Shown: positions 1 to 5,860 of the stretch, one piece after another
Numbering within the stretch: the first letter of the stretch is position 1
Layout: every line of letters starts with the position of its first letter
Assembly: GCA_003648085.1 (NCBI GenBank)
Contig: QMOC01000078.1
Coordinates: forward strand, 1-8,501
Reading direction: 5' to 3'
Length of the DNA stretch: 8,501 bases
Origin: Chloroflexota bacterium
GTDB lineage: Bacteria; Chloroflexota; Anaerolineae; B4-G1
Translations under genes and position numbers: made by a program
Notes under the pieces: generated by a model
What the model saw: only the letters and a program-made list of their open reading frames with translations
Databases searched by the model: none
Told to the model about the DNA's origin: nothing

Positions 1-50
1 GGCGCAAAACGTTCACCCCGGCAGAGGCCGGGTAGGTGCTCCATCGAGGG
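1..50. repeat. Palindromic intergenic repeat at the window edge
   Basis: Inverted repeat CCCGGC (17-22) / GCCGGG (27-32) with a 4-nt AGAG loop, just downstream of the mscS-like stop codon. The stretch AAAACG (6-11), this hairpin, then CTCCATCGAG (40-49) matches the order of elements at 3224-3285, so the two look like copies of one dispersed element with different internal lengths. There is no T-run beside the hairpin, so a role as an intrinsic terminator is not shown. The left end of the element may lie outside the window. Confidence 0.5.
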
Positions 51-839
51 CTAGAGGAACTCGATCCCCCTCGCCTTGGCCTGTTCGACGACGGCCCTGA
101 CGGCGGCGGAGTGCACATCGGATGGCGCGTGCGTATCTCGGTCCACCCAGAAAAACAGATCCACCAGCACGGCGTTGCGCCGCAGTTCCTTGACGTGGGC
201 GCTGGGGGGCGGCTCCTCCACCACCCCCTCCACCTGGCGCAGCGCATCCAACAGCGACCGCACGATGTCATCCAGGTCCTGCTCGTAGCCCACGGTGATC
301 GAGACCGAGCGGCGAGACAGGGGCAGGCCGGAGTGATTGACGACAGGGCTGGTGTACACCTGAGCGTTCGGGATGATCATCTTCTCGCCATCGTAGGTCT
401 TGAGGGTGGTGGCTCGGGTCGTGATGTCGAGCACCGTCCCCGTATAGCCCGCCACGCTGATGGTGTCGCTGATGTCGAAGGGCTGCTGCAGCAGCAGCAA
501 GACGCCAGCGACGAAGTTGCGGGTGATGTCCTGAAGCGCGAAGCCAATGGTGAAACCGGCGATGCCCAATCCGGCGATGAAACCGGTCACGTCGAAGCCG
601 GTCTGGCCGAGCGCGGTGACGGTGCCGATGGCGACGACAGACCAGTAAGCCAACAGTCCCAGCAACTTGACCGTCTCCGGATCGCGGATTCTCACCCGCG
701 CGGCCCGGCGCACGATTCTCGCCACGAACCCGGCCACGAACCACGTCAGGATGAAGACCACTACTGCGGCGATAAGGCCGGGCAGGGCCGAAATAGCCTC
801 CGTCAACAGGGCCTGAAGTTGCTCGGTTATGCCAATCAT
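51..839 (-). CDS. MscS-family small-conductance mechanosensitive channel
   Basis: A 262-residue protein of the MscS family, close in length to E. coli MscS (286 aa). These are homoheptameric inner-membrane channels that open under membrane tension and release solutes on hypo-osmotic shock. Three hydrophobic segments are visible (about 20-45, 58-80 and 84-118). The third contains the Gly/Ala-rich pore helix GLGIAGFTIGFALQD (90-104). The beta domain follows (about 119-165), with the family-type pattern QPFDISDTI, GYTGTV, then R-x-T-T and IIPNAQV. The rest is the soluble alpha/beta vestibule. ATG at 839 is chosen because AGGAGG lies 7 nt upstream (847-852). The gap to the PIN toxin gene is 74 nt. 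A weak promoter-like pair lies there, but read-through from the toxin-antitoxin operon is also possible. Family assignment is strong; conductance and ion selectivity cannot be read from sequence. Confidence 0.93.
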   Translation of the reverse strand: MIGITEQLQALLTEAISALPGLIAAVVVFILTWFVAGFVARIVRRAARVRIRDPETVKLLGLLAYWSVVAIGTVTALGQTGFDVTGFIAGLGIAGFTIGFALQDITRNFVAGVLLLLQQPFDISDTISVAGYTGTVLDITTRATTLKTYDGEKMIIPNAQVYTSPVVNHSGLPLSRRSVSITVGYEQDLDDIVRSLLDALRQVEGVVEEPPPSAHVKELRRNAVLVDLFFWVDRDTHAPSDVHSAAVRAVVEQAKARGIEFL

Positions 840-889
840 CGCTCCGCCTCCTGATAGCTTGCCAGGATCAGCGCTCGGGGGCTAAGAGT

Positions 890-917
890 GTTCTACGGTG
901 CGACCAAAGTGGATCAA
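890..917 (-). promoter_or_regulatory. Possible weak sigma70-type promoter for the MscS-like gene
   Basis: On the minus strand TTGATC (912-917, overlapping the toxin stop codon) is followed after 16 nt by TAGAAC (890-895). Each hexamer matches the consensus at 4 of 6 positions. It sits correctly between the toxin gene and the channel gene, but such matches occur by chance. Confidence 0.25.
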
Positions 918-1411
918 TCCTCACCGCAACAGGTGATGAAGTCCACACGCTGAAGGTCGCGATCGAAGGTCGCCAGAAGTTGTATACCCTGCCTGGCCAT
1001 CAGTGCTATGTGGGTAGCGTCGTTGATGAGCAACTGGTACTGCCTGGCCAGCACCAAGGCTTCCACGAATGCGCCTCGATCTACCGGGCAAACAATGAGG
1101 GGAAACTCCAGGAACTCGTTGATCAGCTCCCAACTTTCGCGCAGTTTTCGGAATAGGCCCAGTTCCTGCTTGAGATGTCTCAGGGCAACATGTGAAGGTA
1201 CCCGGAGAAGCCTGCAAGCCTCAGCGAGCAGTAACCGGTGGAATATTTCGCTAAGCACAACCACCGAGGTCACCGCAACAAGTTCACGGCCCTCCACCCG
1301 CAGCAGGAACTCATCAGCAAGGTCAGCTCTTTTCTCCTCGAAGATGGAGGCAAGAGGAATATTGGCGTCAACGAACACCGTCGAGCCTGCGGGGATGTCA
1401 GAAAGCCTCAT
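914..1411 (-). CDS. PIN-domain ribonuclease toxin of a type II toxin-antitoxin pair (VapC-like)
   Basis: A 165-residue PIN-domain protein. The expected acidic active-site residues are present: D15 in FVDAN, E55 in VLSEIF, D131 in LINDATHIAL and D150 in ATFDRDL. These coordinate Mg or Mn in PIN nucleases, which typically cleave tRNA or rRNA when freed from antitoxin. Length is usual to slightly long for VapC-type toxins (about 130-150 aa). The frame stays open upstream to 1612, but that extension lies wholly inside the antitoxin gene and has no PIN features. ATG at 1411 puts the start just before the PIN fold and gives a 14-nt overlap with the antitoxin, the classic coupled arrangement. Only a weak GGAA-type ribosome site precedes it, which fits translational coupling. 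RNA target unknown. Confidence 0.88.
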   Translation of the reverse strand: MRLSDIPAGSTVFVDANIPLASIFEEKRADLADEFLLRVEGRELVAVTSVVVLSEIFHRLLLAEACRLLRVPSHVALRHLKQELGLFRKLRESWELINEFLEFPLIVCPVDRGAFVEALVLARQYQLLINDATHIALMARQGIQLLATFDRDLQRVDFITCCGED

Positions 1412-1637
1412 ATTCCAGTTCCGGTGCGAAAATGATTTCCTCTGCTGTTTCCTGATCGAGCTTGAGCCGGCCTCGCAGTTTCTTGATGATGGAATCTTTC
1501 TTCTTGAGCACCAATCTCCCAGCCCCCGGTCTGGCCTCCACTTCCTCGCCGGGCTCAAAGCCGACGAATTCAAGCAGGTTAGGAGGAAGACGCACAATTC
1601 CGCCTGCCTCAATCCTCACAACTTCCACTGCTGCCAT
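1398..1637 (-). CDS. AbrB/SpoVT-type antitoxin partnered with the PIN toxin
   Basis: A 79-residue protein. Residues about 5-47 look like a swapped-hairpin AbrB/MazE-type DNA-binding domain: VVRIEAGGIVRLPPNLLE, then GFEPGEEVEARPGAGRLVLKKK. The acidic C-terminal tail (DQETAEEI to ELEYEAF) is the kind of segment that wraps the cognate PIN toxin and blocks its active site. ATG at 1637 is supported by GGAGGTG about 8 nt upstream (1645-1651). It is first in the operon and overlaps the toxin by 14 nt. Such antitoxins usually repress their own promoter as a complex with the toxin, so the promoter at 1671-1700 is the expected operator region. A solitary AbrB-like regulator is less likely given the overlapping PIN gene. 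Confidence 0.85.
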   Translation of the reverse strand: MAAVEVVRIEAGGIVRLPPNLLEFVGFEPGEEVEARPGAGRLVLKKKDSIIKKLRGRLKLDQETAEEIIFAPELEYEAF

Positions 1638-1670
1638 TTCGCTTCACCTCCACACAAGTGTTGCGCTGGT

Positions 1671-1700
1671 ATTATACCACACATTCCTACTTAAAGTGAA
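1671..1700 (-). promoter_or_regulatory. Extended -10 promoter of the antitoxin-toxin operon
   Basis: On the minus strand there is a perfect TATAAT (1671-1676) preceded by TGG (1677-1679), an extended -10. TTCACT (1695-1700, 4 of 6 matches to consensus) lies 18 nt further upstream. Transcription should begin near 1664, leaving a leader of roughly 27 nt before the antitoxin ATG. This is the best promoter match seen in the window. Confidence 0.7.
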
Positions 1701-1721
1701 GCGCGCGGTGCTGCCTCGCAC

Positions 1722-1769
1722 TTGACAAGCCGGCCTGAACGGAGAAAATACGCCAAATAGCCGTTTGGC
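1722..1769 (+). promoter_or_regulatory. Candidate promoter and inverted repeat upstream of the PHP hydrolase gene
   Basis: A perfect TTGACA lies at 1722-1727. The -10 at a 17-nt spacing is poor (AAAATA, 1745-1750), so this would be a weak or activator-dependent promoter. Just downstream is a 6-bp inverted repeat, GCCAAA (1752-1757) and TTTGGC (1764-1769), separated by 6 nt. It lies between the presumed start site and the ribosome site, where an operator or leader hairpin would act. The promoter is divergent from the toxin-antitoxin promoter, with the two -35 boxes about 21 nt apart. Confidence 0.4.
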
Positions 1770-1789
1770 CTGTCGGGAGGAAATTGCCC

Positions 1790-3208
1790 ATGACAGAGAT
1801 CGTACTGGAAGGCCATTTTGACGCCACGGACCGGGCCGTGGACGAGTTCCCGCTGCTGCCCTTTGAAGTACCACCAGGAACCACCCGGCTCCACGTGCGC
1901 TACCAGGTCAGCCGCCAACTCAGCGGCGATAAGGTCGGCTGGCAGGAGGGCAACATCGTGGACGTTGGCCTCTTCGACTCACGCGGGGCCGAGTTCTTGA
2001 CCGCGAGAGGGTTTCGGGGCTGGAGTGGCACGGCGCGGCAGGAGTTCACCATCGCCGCAGATGAGGCGACGCCCGGCTACCTCCCCGGCCCCATCCAGCC
2101 CGGCACCTGGCACGTCGTGCTGGGGCTCTATCAACTCGCTCCCGAAGGATGCGATTATCGGGTCGTTGTGACGCTGGAGGAACAGGATGCAGGATGCAAG
2201 ATGCAGGATGCAGGAAGTAAGGAGCGGGGAGCGAAGGATGGTCCGCGCTGGTACCGGGGGGATTTGCACGCCCACACTTGGCATTCCGACGGTTCCGCGC
2301 CGCTAGGAGACCTGGTAGCGGCTGCCCGCGCCCAAGGGCTCGACTTCGTTGCCGTCACCGAGCACAACACGATCAGCCACCTGCCCTTGCTGCCCGCTCA
2401 CACCACCCCTGACCTGCTCCTCATCCCCGGTGTTGAGATCACCACTTACCACGGCCACGCCAACGTCTGGCCGATTGACGATTTCGTCGAGTTCCGCTGC
2501 TGGAGCGACGAGCAGATGGCGCGGGTGCGGGAGGCAGTGCGGGCGCGAGAGGCGCTCTTCTCGATCAACCATCCCAAGGACGGCGGCCCGCCGTGGGAGT
2601 TCGGCGACCTGTTCGAGCCCGATTGCATCGAAGTGTGGTGCTCGCCCTGGATCGTCTCCAACTACCAGGCGCTGGCCGTGTGGGACGCGCAGTTGCGCCG
2701 GGGCAGGCGCATCACCGCCGTTGGCGGCTCCGACAAGCACCAGGGACCGTTCACGGGCACACTGGGCTGGTACGAGGTGGGCAATCCCTGCACCTGGGTC
2801 TACGCCGATGCGCTTTCGGTGGAGGCCATCATTGCCGGCCTCCGCGCGGGGCGTGTCTTCATCTCCGAGGGACCGGCCGGCCCTCGGCTTGAACTGGCGG
2901 CCGAGGCGGAGGGGCAGCGAGCCACGATGGGCGATGAGTTGTGCCTGCCCAGCGGTGCCCATCTGCGCCTGCGTTGCCGGGTGCAGGGCGGGGCGGGAAA
3001 CCTGCTGCGGCTGGTCTCGGCGCAGGGGATCCGCGAAGCGCCCATCCCCGATGACGACTTCATCCACGAGTGCTGGGTCGTCGTGAGTGGCGACACCTAC
3101 TGGCGGGCGGAGGTCATCGAGCCGCCGGAGGCACCGCTGGACGAGGAGCCCGCCGCGCTGATGGCGAAGGCGCTGAGCAACCCAATCTACGTGAAGGCGA
3201 CGCCCTGA
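1790..3208 (+). CDS. CehA/McbA-like PHP-domain metallohydrolase
   Basis: A 472-residue protein with a PHP (polymerase and histidinol phosphatase) fold of the CehA/McbA type, a metal-dependent phosphoesterase/hydrolase group. Residues 1-150 form an N-terminal, probably beta-rich region. The catalytic domain spans about 153-360. Visible metal-binding candidates are H160, H162 and D167 in DLHAHTWHSDG, E191-H192 in VTEHN, E216 in GVEIT, H221/H223, H261 in INHP, and D315/H317 in GGSDKHQ. The C-terminal part (about 365-472) may be another small beta domain. No signal peptide or membrane segment is seen, so it is probably cytoplasmic. ATG at 1790 is preferred because GGGAGG (1775-1780) lies 9 nt upstream; a TTG two codons earlier is less likely. 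The substrate cannot be inferred: family names come from carbamate hydrolysis and microcin maturation, but most members are uncharacterised. It stands alone on the plus strand. The linker at 130-147 is encoded by a 7-bp tandem repeat. Confidence 0.85.
   Translation: MTEIVLEGHFDATDRAVDEFPLLPFEVPPGTTRLHVRYQVSRQLSGDKVGWQEGNIVDVGLFDSRGAEFLTARGFRGWSGTARQEFTIAADEATPGYLPGPIQPGTWHVVLGLYQLAPEGCDYRVVVTLEEQDAGCKMQDAGSKERGAKDGPRWYRGDLHAHTWHSDGSAPLGDLVAAARAQGLDFVAVTEHNTISHLPLLPAHTTPDLLLIPGVEITTYHGHANVWPIDDFVEFRCWSDEQMARVREAVRAREALFSINHPKDGGPPWEFGDLFEPDCIEVWCSPWIVSNYQALAVWDAQLRRGRRITAVGGSDKHQGPFTGTLGWYEVGNPCTWVYADALSVEAIIAGLRAGRVFISEGPAGPRLELAAEAEGQRATMGDELCLPSGAHLRLRCRVQGGAGNLLRLVSAQGIREAPIPDDDFIHECWVVVSGDTYWRAEVIEPPEAPLDEEPAALMAKALSNPIYVKATP
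2183..2217 (+). repeat. Heptanucleotide tandem repeat inside the PHP hydrolase gene
   Basis: Five consecutive 7-bp units: CAGGATG (2183), CAGGATG (2190), CAAGATG (2197), CAGGATG (2204) and CAGGAAG (2211). Three are identical and two differ by one base. They encode a Gln/Asp/Ala/Lys-rich linker (about residues 132-143) with QDAG appearing twice. The linker joins the N-terminal region to the PHP domain. Because the unit is not a multiple of three, gain or loss of one unit would shift the frame. Confidence 0.9.
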
Positions 3209-3303
3209 TCAGTTTGTGGTGTAAAACGAGGCCGGAGGCCCGGCTTCAGCCGGGAGAACTCCGATAAACTGGGGCCTCCATCGAGTTTCGCATCGAGAAC
3301 TAA
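3209..3303. repeat. Palindromic repeat between convergent genes, possible bidirectional terminator
   Basis: The gap between the PHP hydrolase and aldolase stop codons holds a strong inverted repeat, CCCGGCT (3239-3245) / AGCCGGG (3248-3254), centred on CTTCAG. It is framed by CGGAG (3233-3237) / CTCCG (3259-3263). GGAGGCC (3234-3240) can instead pair with GGCCTCC (3273-3279). CATCGAG occurs twice (3279 and 3291). The location between convergent stops suits a bidirectional terminator, but neither side has a T-run, so it may simply be a dispersed palindrome related to the one at 1-50. Confidence 0.6.
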
Positions 3304-4155
3304 CTACGCCTTCCCCTGACTGCCGAAGAGCGCGATCTTGCGCTCGACCACGGCCTGCATCGCATCAATCGCCGGGCCGAGGATCTTGCGCGGGTCAATC
3401 TGCTCCGGCTGCTCGGCCAACGTCTTGCGCACCGACTGCGTGAAGGCGTACCGTATCTCGGTGTCAATGTTGATCTTGCAGATGCCCAGGCTGACGGCGG
3501 TGCGAATCTGATCGTCGGGGAGGCCGGAAGCCCCGTGCAGCACCAGAGGTATATCTACTTTGTCACGGATGGCCTGAAGCCGGTCGAAGTCCAGGTTGGG
3601 CTCGCCCTTGTAGAAACCGTGAGCGTTGCCGATGGAGACGGCCAGGAAGTCGCAGCCTGTAGCCTTGACAAACTCGGCCGCCTCGTCGGGGTCGGTCATC
3701 GCCTTCTCCCGCTCTGAGACGACGACGTGCTCCTCGGCGCCGACGATGCGCCCCAACTCCGCCTCGACGGGCACCCCCACCGCGTGCGCTGCCTCCACAA
3801 CCTTGCGTATTTCCGCCACGTTCTCGTCGAAGGGCAGTTTAGAAGCGTCGCGCATCACCGAGGTGAACCCGTAGCGCAAGCAGAGCATCACCATCTCGAA
3901 ACTCGGCCCGTGGTCCAGGTGCAGGGCCACCGGCACGTCGGCCAGACGCGCATGGGTCCGCACGATCTGGGGCAGAAAGTCAATCCCGGCGTACCTGATG
4001 GCTCCGGCCGAAATCTGTACGAGGATCGGTGCCCGCTGCGCCTTTGCGGCGCGGAAGATGGCGTGGGTAATCTCCAGATTATTGGTATTGAACGCGCCGA
4101 CGGCATAGCCGCCCTTCTGCGCCGCCAGCAGCAACTCCTTGGACGAAACGAGCAT
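3304..4155 (-). CDS. fba: Class II (zinc) fructose-bisphosphate / ketose-bisphosphate aldolase
   Basis: A 283-residue class II aldolase that reversibly splits fructose 1,6-bisphosphate into dihydroxyacetone phosphate and glyceraldehyde 3-phosphate in glycolysis/gluconeogenesis, in the cytoplasm. The TIM-barrel landmarks are all present: LHLDHG with catalytic D81 and zinc ligand H82, VEAELG with E133, NAHGFYKG with zinc ligand H179, LHGASGL with zinc ligand H207 and the phosphate-binding GAS, and the NIDT motif (229-232). Length matches the short class II type (about 285 aa), which also includes tagatose-bisphosphate aldolases; no sugar-uptake genes are nearby to favour that role. ATG at 4155 is chosen because AGGAGG lies 6 nt upstream (4162-4167) and the MLVSSKELLLAAQ start is family-like; the frame's extension to 4206 would run through the promoter. 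Transcription probably starts from the promoter at 4195-4223. Confidence 0.93.
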   Translation of the reverse strand: MLVSSKELLLAAQKGGYAVGAFNTNNLEITHAIFRAAKAQRAPILVQISAGAIRYAGIDFLPQIVRTHARLADVPVALHLDHGPSFEMVMLCLRYGFTSVMRDASKLPFDENVAEIRKVVEAAHAVGVPVEAELGRIVGAEEHVVVSEREKAMTDPDEAAEFVKATGCDFLAVSIGNAHGFYKGEPNLDFDRLQAIRDKVDIPLVLHGASGLPDDQIRTAVSLGICKINIDTEIRYAFTQSVRKTLAEQPEQIDPRKILGPAIDAMQAVVERKIALFGSQGKA

Positions 4156-4194
4156 TTCTCGCCTCCTGAATCTCGATTTATCACACGAGTTTGA

Positions 4195-4223
4195 ATGATA
4201 ACACAACCTGTCCAGGCGGTCAA
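4195..4223 (-). promoter_or_regulatory. Sigma70-type promoter of the aldolase gene
   Basis: On the minus strand TTGACC (4218-4223, 5 of 6) is followed after 17 nt by TATCAT (4195-4200, 5 of 6). The expected start near 4188 gives a leader of about 30 nt containing the AGGAGG site. The -35 box begins 3 nt past the hairpin at 4227-4258. Confidence 0.65.
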
Positions 4224-4226
4224 CCA

Positions 4227-4258
4227 GCGAGGGCCGGGAGGTATCCCCCGGCCCTCGC
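4227..4258 (-). terminator. Perfect 12-bp hairpin downstream of the LysM-PA14 gene
   Basis: GCGAGGGCCGGG (4227-4238) and CCCGGCCCTCGC (4247-4258) are exact reverse complements with an 8-nt loop. The hairpin lies 25 nt past the LysM-PA14 stop codon and immediately upstream of the aldolase promoter, the position expected of a terminator that insulates the two units. It lacks a downstream T-run, so it is not a canonical intrinsic terminator; it might instead protect a 3' end or slow polymerase. Confidence 0.55.
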
Positions 4259-4283
4259 GCTCAACCTGTTCTGCAACAGCCGG

Positions 4284-5534
4284 TCAGTCTGCCGCCTCCC
4301 ACCAGACGTAGATCAGCGCGTTGCCTCCCTCCTCGTAGTATTCAACTTTTATCTCGTGGTCGCCGGTCTCCACCCAGTGCTCGCCGCAGTAGGCGATCCC
4401 GTTGTTCGGGTGCCACTCGTCCAACACCCGCTGCCCGTCCACCCAGATGCGCACCCCATCGTCGCTCATAGCGCAGAAACGATAAGTGTCCGTGTTCAGG
4501 TGCACCGTCGTCGTCCAACGGATGGAGAAGAAATCGCTGCGCATCTCAGGCATCGGGCTATCGGTGCCCCATTCGAAGCCGATCCAGGGATCGTAACGGG
4601 TGGCAAACGGGGGATCCTGTAGGTCCATATTGTTGTAGAACTGACCAAACCAGCCCTCGCCCGGTGGCGGTGTAGGTGTCGGCCCGGGGGTGGGCGTTGG
4701 CGTTGGCCCGGCCACCAATTTCCACCAGAAGTAGATACGGGCGACCTGAATGCGGTCGTAGTACTCCACCTGGACAGTATGGTTGCCGGCTGTCAGAGCC
4801 TGATCCGCAGTGTAGAGACGCAATGCCCCATCCCGCCAGCCGTCAATGATACACGTGCCGTCTACGTAGACTCGCACGCCGTCATCAACTTTGGCGTAGA
4901 AGCGATAGGTACCCTCGTCGAAGTGGAAGGTCCCGGTCCAACGCACGGAGAAGGAGTTTGTCGGCATCCCCCCCGCCGGTGGGCCGTAGCCCCAGTTGAA
5001 ATTGATGCTTTCGTCGGAGCGCGTGGTATAGGCCGGCGTGGCTAATGTAATGTTGTCGAAATATTCGCCAGACCAGGGGCCAGGGTACGAGACAGACGGC
5101 GACAAGGGCGGCTGGGGCTTGGGTGCAGGCGGCGCAACACCGGGGATGAAGAGGCGCTGCCCCACGTAAATATGATTAGGGTCGGTGATATTGTTGGCCT
5201 TGATGATGGCCCATATACTCACCCTGTAGCGCAACGAGATATATATCAGCGTCTCACCGGGCCGCACGATGTGGATGACGCCACGCGACGGTCGCCCTGA
5301 TGGAATGATGAGCCGCTGCCCGACGTAGATACGATTGGGGTTGGTGATGCCGTTGGCACGGGCAAGAGCCCACACATCCACCCCGTAGCGGCGGGCGATG
5401 CTGTACAGCGTCTCACCGCGCCGGACAATGTGGACGATGCCGCCCTGGTTCGGTGCCGCCGATGTCGGCACGGCGCCGACCAAAAGTATCAGGGTCGCGA
5501 TCGTCAGTGCTATGAGGAGCCATTTTCCTCGCAT
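4284..5534 (-). CDS. Secreted protein with two LysM and two PA14-like domains
   Basis: A 416-residue exported protein. Residues 1-26 are a signal peptide: basic MRGK, a hydrophobic core, and a likely cleavage after PTSA. Two LysM domains follow (about 33-78 and 86-131), both with V-R-x-G-E-T-L near the start and N-x-I-x-VGQRL-x-IP at the end. LysM binds peptidoglycan or other N-acetylglucosamine glycans. After a Pro-rich linker come two PA14-like domains (about 153-274 and 295-416), each with a (W)SG/FGQFY-type start, FS(V/I)RWT, DDGVR-(V/I)-(Y/W)-VDG and a closing VEYY...I-Y-(F/V)-WW. A Pro-Thr linker (277-293) joins them. PA14 domains often bind carbohydrate. I infer a wall-anchored glycan-binding protein; no hydrolase catalytic domain is present. 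ATG at 5534 is chosen because AAGGAGG lies 6 nt upstream and the signal peptide starts there. Its promoter is at 5619-5646. Confidence 0.9.
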   Translation of the reverse strand: MRGKWLLIALTIATLILLVGAVPTSAAPNQGGIVHIVRRGETLYSIARRYGVDVWALARANGITNPNRIYVGQRLIIPSGRPSRGVIHIVRPGETLIYISLRYRVSIWAIIKANNITDPNHIYVGQRLFIPGVAPPAPKPQPPLSPSVSYPGPWSGEYFDNITLATPAYTTRSDESINFNWGYGPPAGGMPTNSFSVRWTGTFHFDEGTYRFYAKVDDGVRVYVDGTCIIDGWRDGALRLYTADQALTAGNHTVQVEYYDRIQVARIYFWWKLVAGPTPTPTPGPTPTPPPGEGWFGQFYNNMDLQDPPFATRYDPWIGFEWGTDSPMPEMRSDFFSIRWTTTVHLNTDTYRFCAMSDDGVRIWVDGQRVLDEWHPNNGIAYCGEHWVETGDHEIKVEYYEEGGNALIYVWWEAAD

Positions 5535-5611
5535 TCTACACCTCCTTTTGTTGCCCGGTCGCGTACCAGGCTCCCGGTTCGCGGCTGGCCGACAATGCTC
5601 CACAACACTAC

Positions 5612-5636
5612 CAACATCATGATATACAACATCATG
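5612..5636 (-). repeat. Tandem CAACATCATG direct repeat at the LysM-PA14 promoter
   Basis: CAACATCATG occurs exactly twice (5612-5621 and 5627-5636), at a 15-bp period. The copies cover the -10 box and part of the spacer, where a repressor would compete with polymerase. A direct repeat of this kind could be an operator; no cognate regulator is visible in the window. Confidence 0.5.
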
Positions 5637-5646
5637 CCGCTGTCAA
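5619..5646 (-). promoter_or_regulatory. Sigma70-type promoter of the LysM-PA14 gene
   Basis: On the minus strand a perfect TTGACA (5641-5646) is followed after 16 nt by TATCAT (5619-5624, 5 of 6). The start should be near 5612, giving a leader of about 78 nt to the ATG at 5534. The -10 hexamer is the same as that of the aldolase promoter. Confidence 0.65.
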
Positions 5647-5690
5647 GCCCCATCCGGTCTCAGAGTGTCTGAAGAATCACGTTCATCCTC

Positions 5691-5767
5691 AGCACGGCGG
5701 CTGAAGCCGCGTGCTACCCTCGCCAAGTCGCCCTGCAGCGACTCCCCAGCCCGCCGTAGGGCGGGCT
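5691..5767. repeat. Cluster of three palindromes
   Basis: First, AGCAC-G-GCGGCT (5691-5702) pairs with AGCCGCGTGCT (5705-5715): 11 bp with one bulged G, centred on CTGAAG. Second, AGTCGC (5726-5731) pairs with GCGACT (5738-5743). Third, AGCCCGCC (5748-5755) pairs perfectly with GGCGGGCT (5760-5767) around a GTAG loop. They differ in arm sequence, so this is a cluster of related-looking small palindromes and not a tandem array. Confidence 0.75.
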
Positions 5768-5844
5768 TCGCAAAGGGTTACTACTCAGGCAGATGAATGT
5801 CGAAAGGCTAGCAGAGCGACTTCGCCAACTCACACCGGCCTGGA

Positions 5845-5858
5845 GCGACTGAAGTCGC
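5845..5858. repeat. Palindrome touching the DUF92 stop codon
   Basis: GCGACT (5845-5850) and AGTCGC (5853-5858) are perfect arms around GA, centred on CTGAAG. The palindrome begins 2 nt after the DUF92 stop codon. A partly similar GAGCGACTTCGCC lies at 5815-5825. Confidence 0.7.
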
Positions 5859-5860
5859 CA

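Larger units (their letters stand above)
5535..5860. other. 326-bp intergenic gap between the LysM-PA14 and DUF92 genes
   Basis: No credible gene is seen. The left part (5535-5646) is the leader and promoter of the LysM-PA14 gene and is more AT-rich than its surroundings. The right part (about 5690-5860) holds four palindromes, described separately. No T-run follows any of them on the minus strand, so a terminator for the upstream operon is not evident. Confidence 0.7.

Noticed and set aside
36..854. Long plus-strand open frame (272 codons) opposite the MscS-like gene
   Set aside because: Its translation has no recognisable fold and is rich in His, Arg, Asp and Gly. It mirrors a clear MscS protein on the minus strand; long antisense frames are common in GC-rich DNA.
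1412..1612. N-terminal extension of the PIN toxin frame
   Set aside because: It lies entirely within the antitoxin gene in another frame and shows no domain; the PIN fold begins just after the ATG at 1411.
2303..3067. Minus-strand frame of 254 codons opposite the PHP hydrolase gene
   Set aside because: Low-complexity translation, no motif, and it opposes a gene with complete PHP metal motifs.
1784..4155. A shared pathway for the PHP hydrolase and the aldolase
   Set aside because: They are convergent, separated by a hairpin, and have unrelated chemistry; no transporter or regulator ties them together.
5691..5767. Intrinsic terminators for the PH/DUF92 operon
   Set aside because: The hairpins are strong but none is followed by a T-run on the minus strand, and the nearest lies close to 100 nt after the stop codon.
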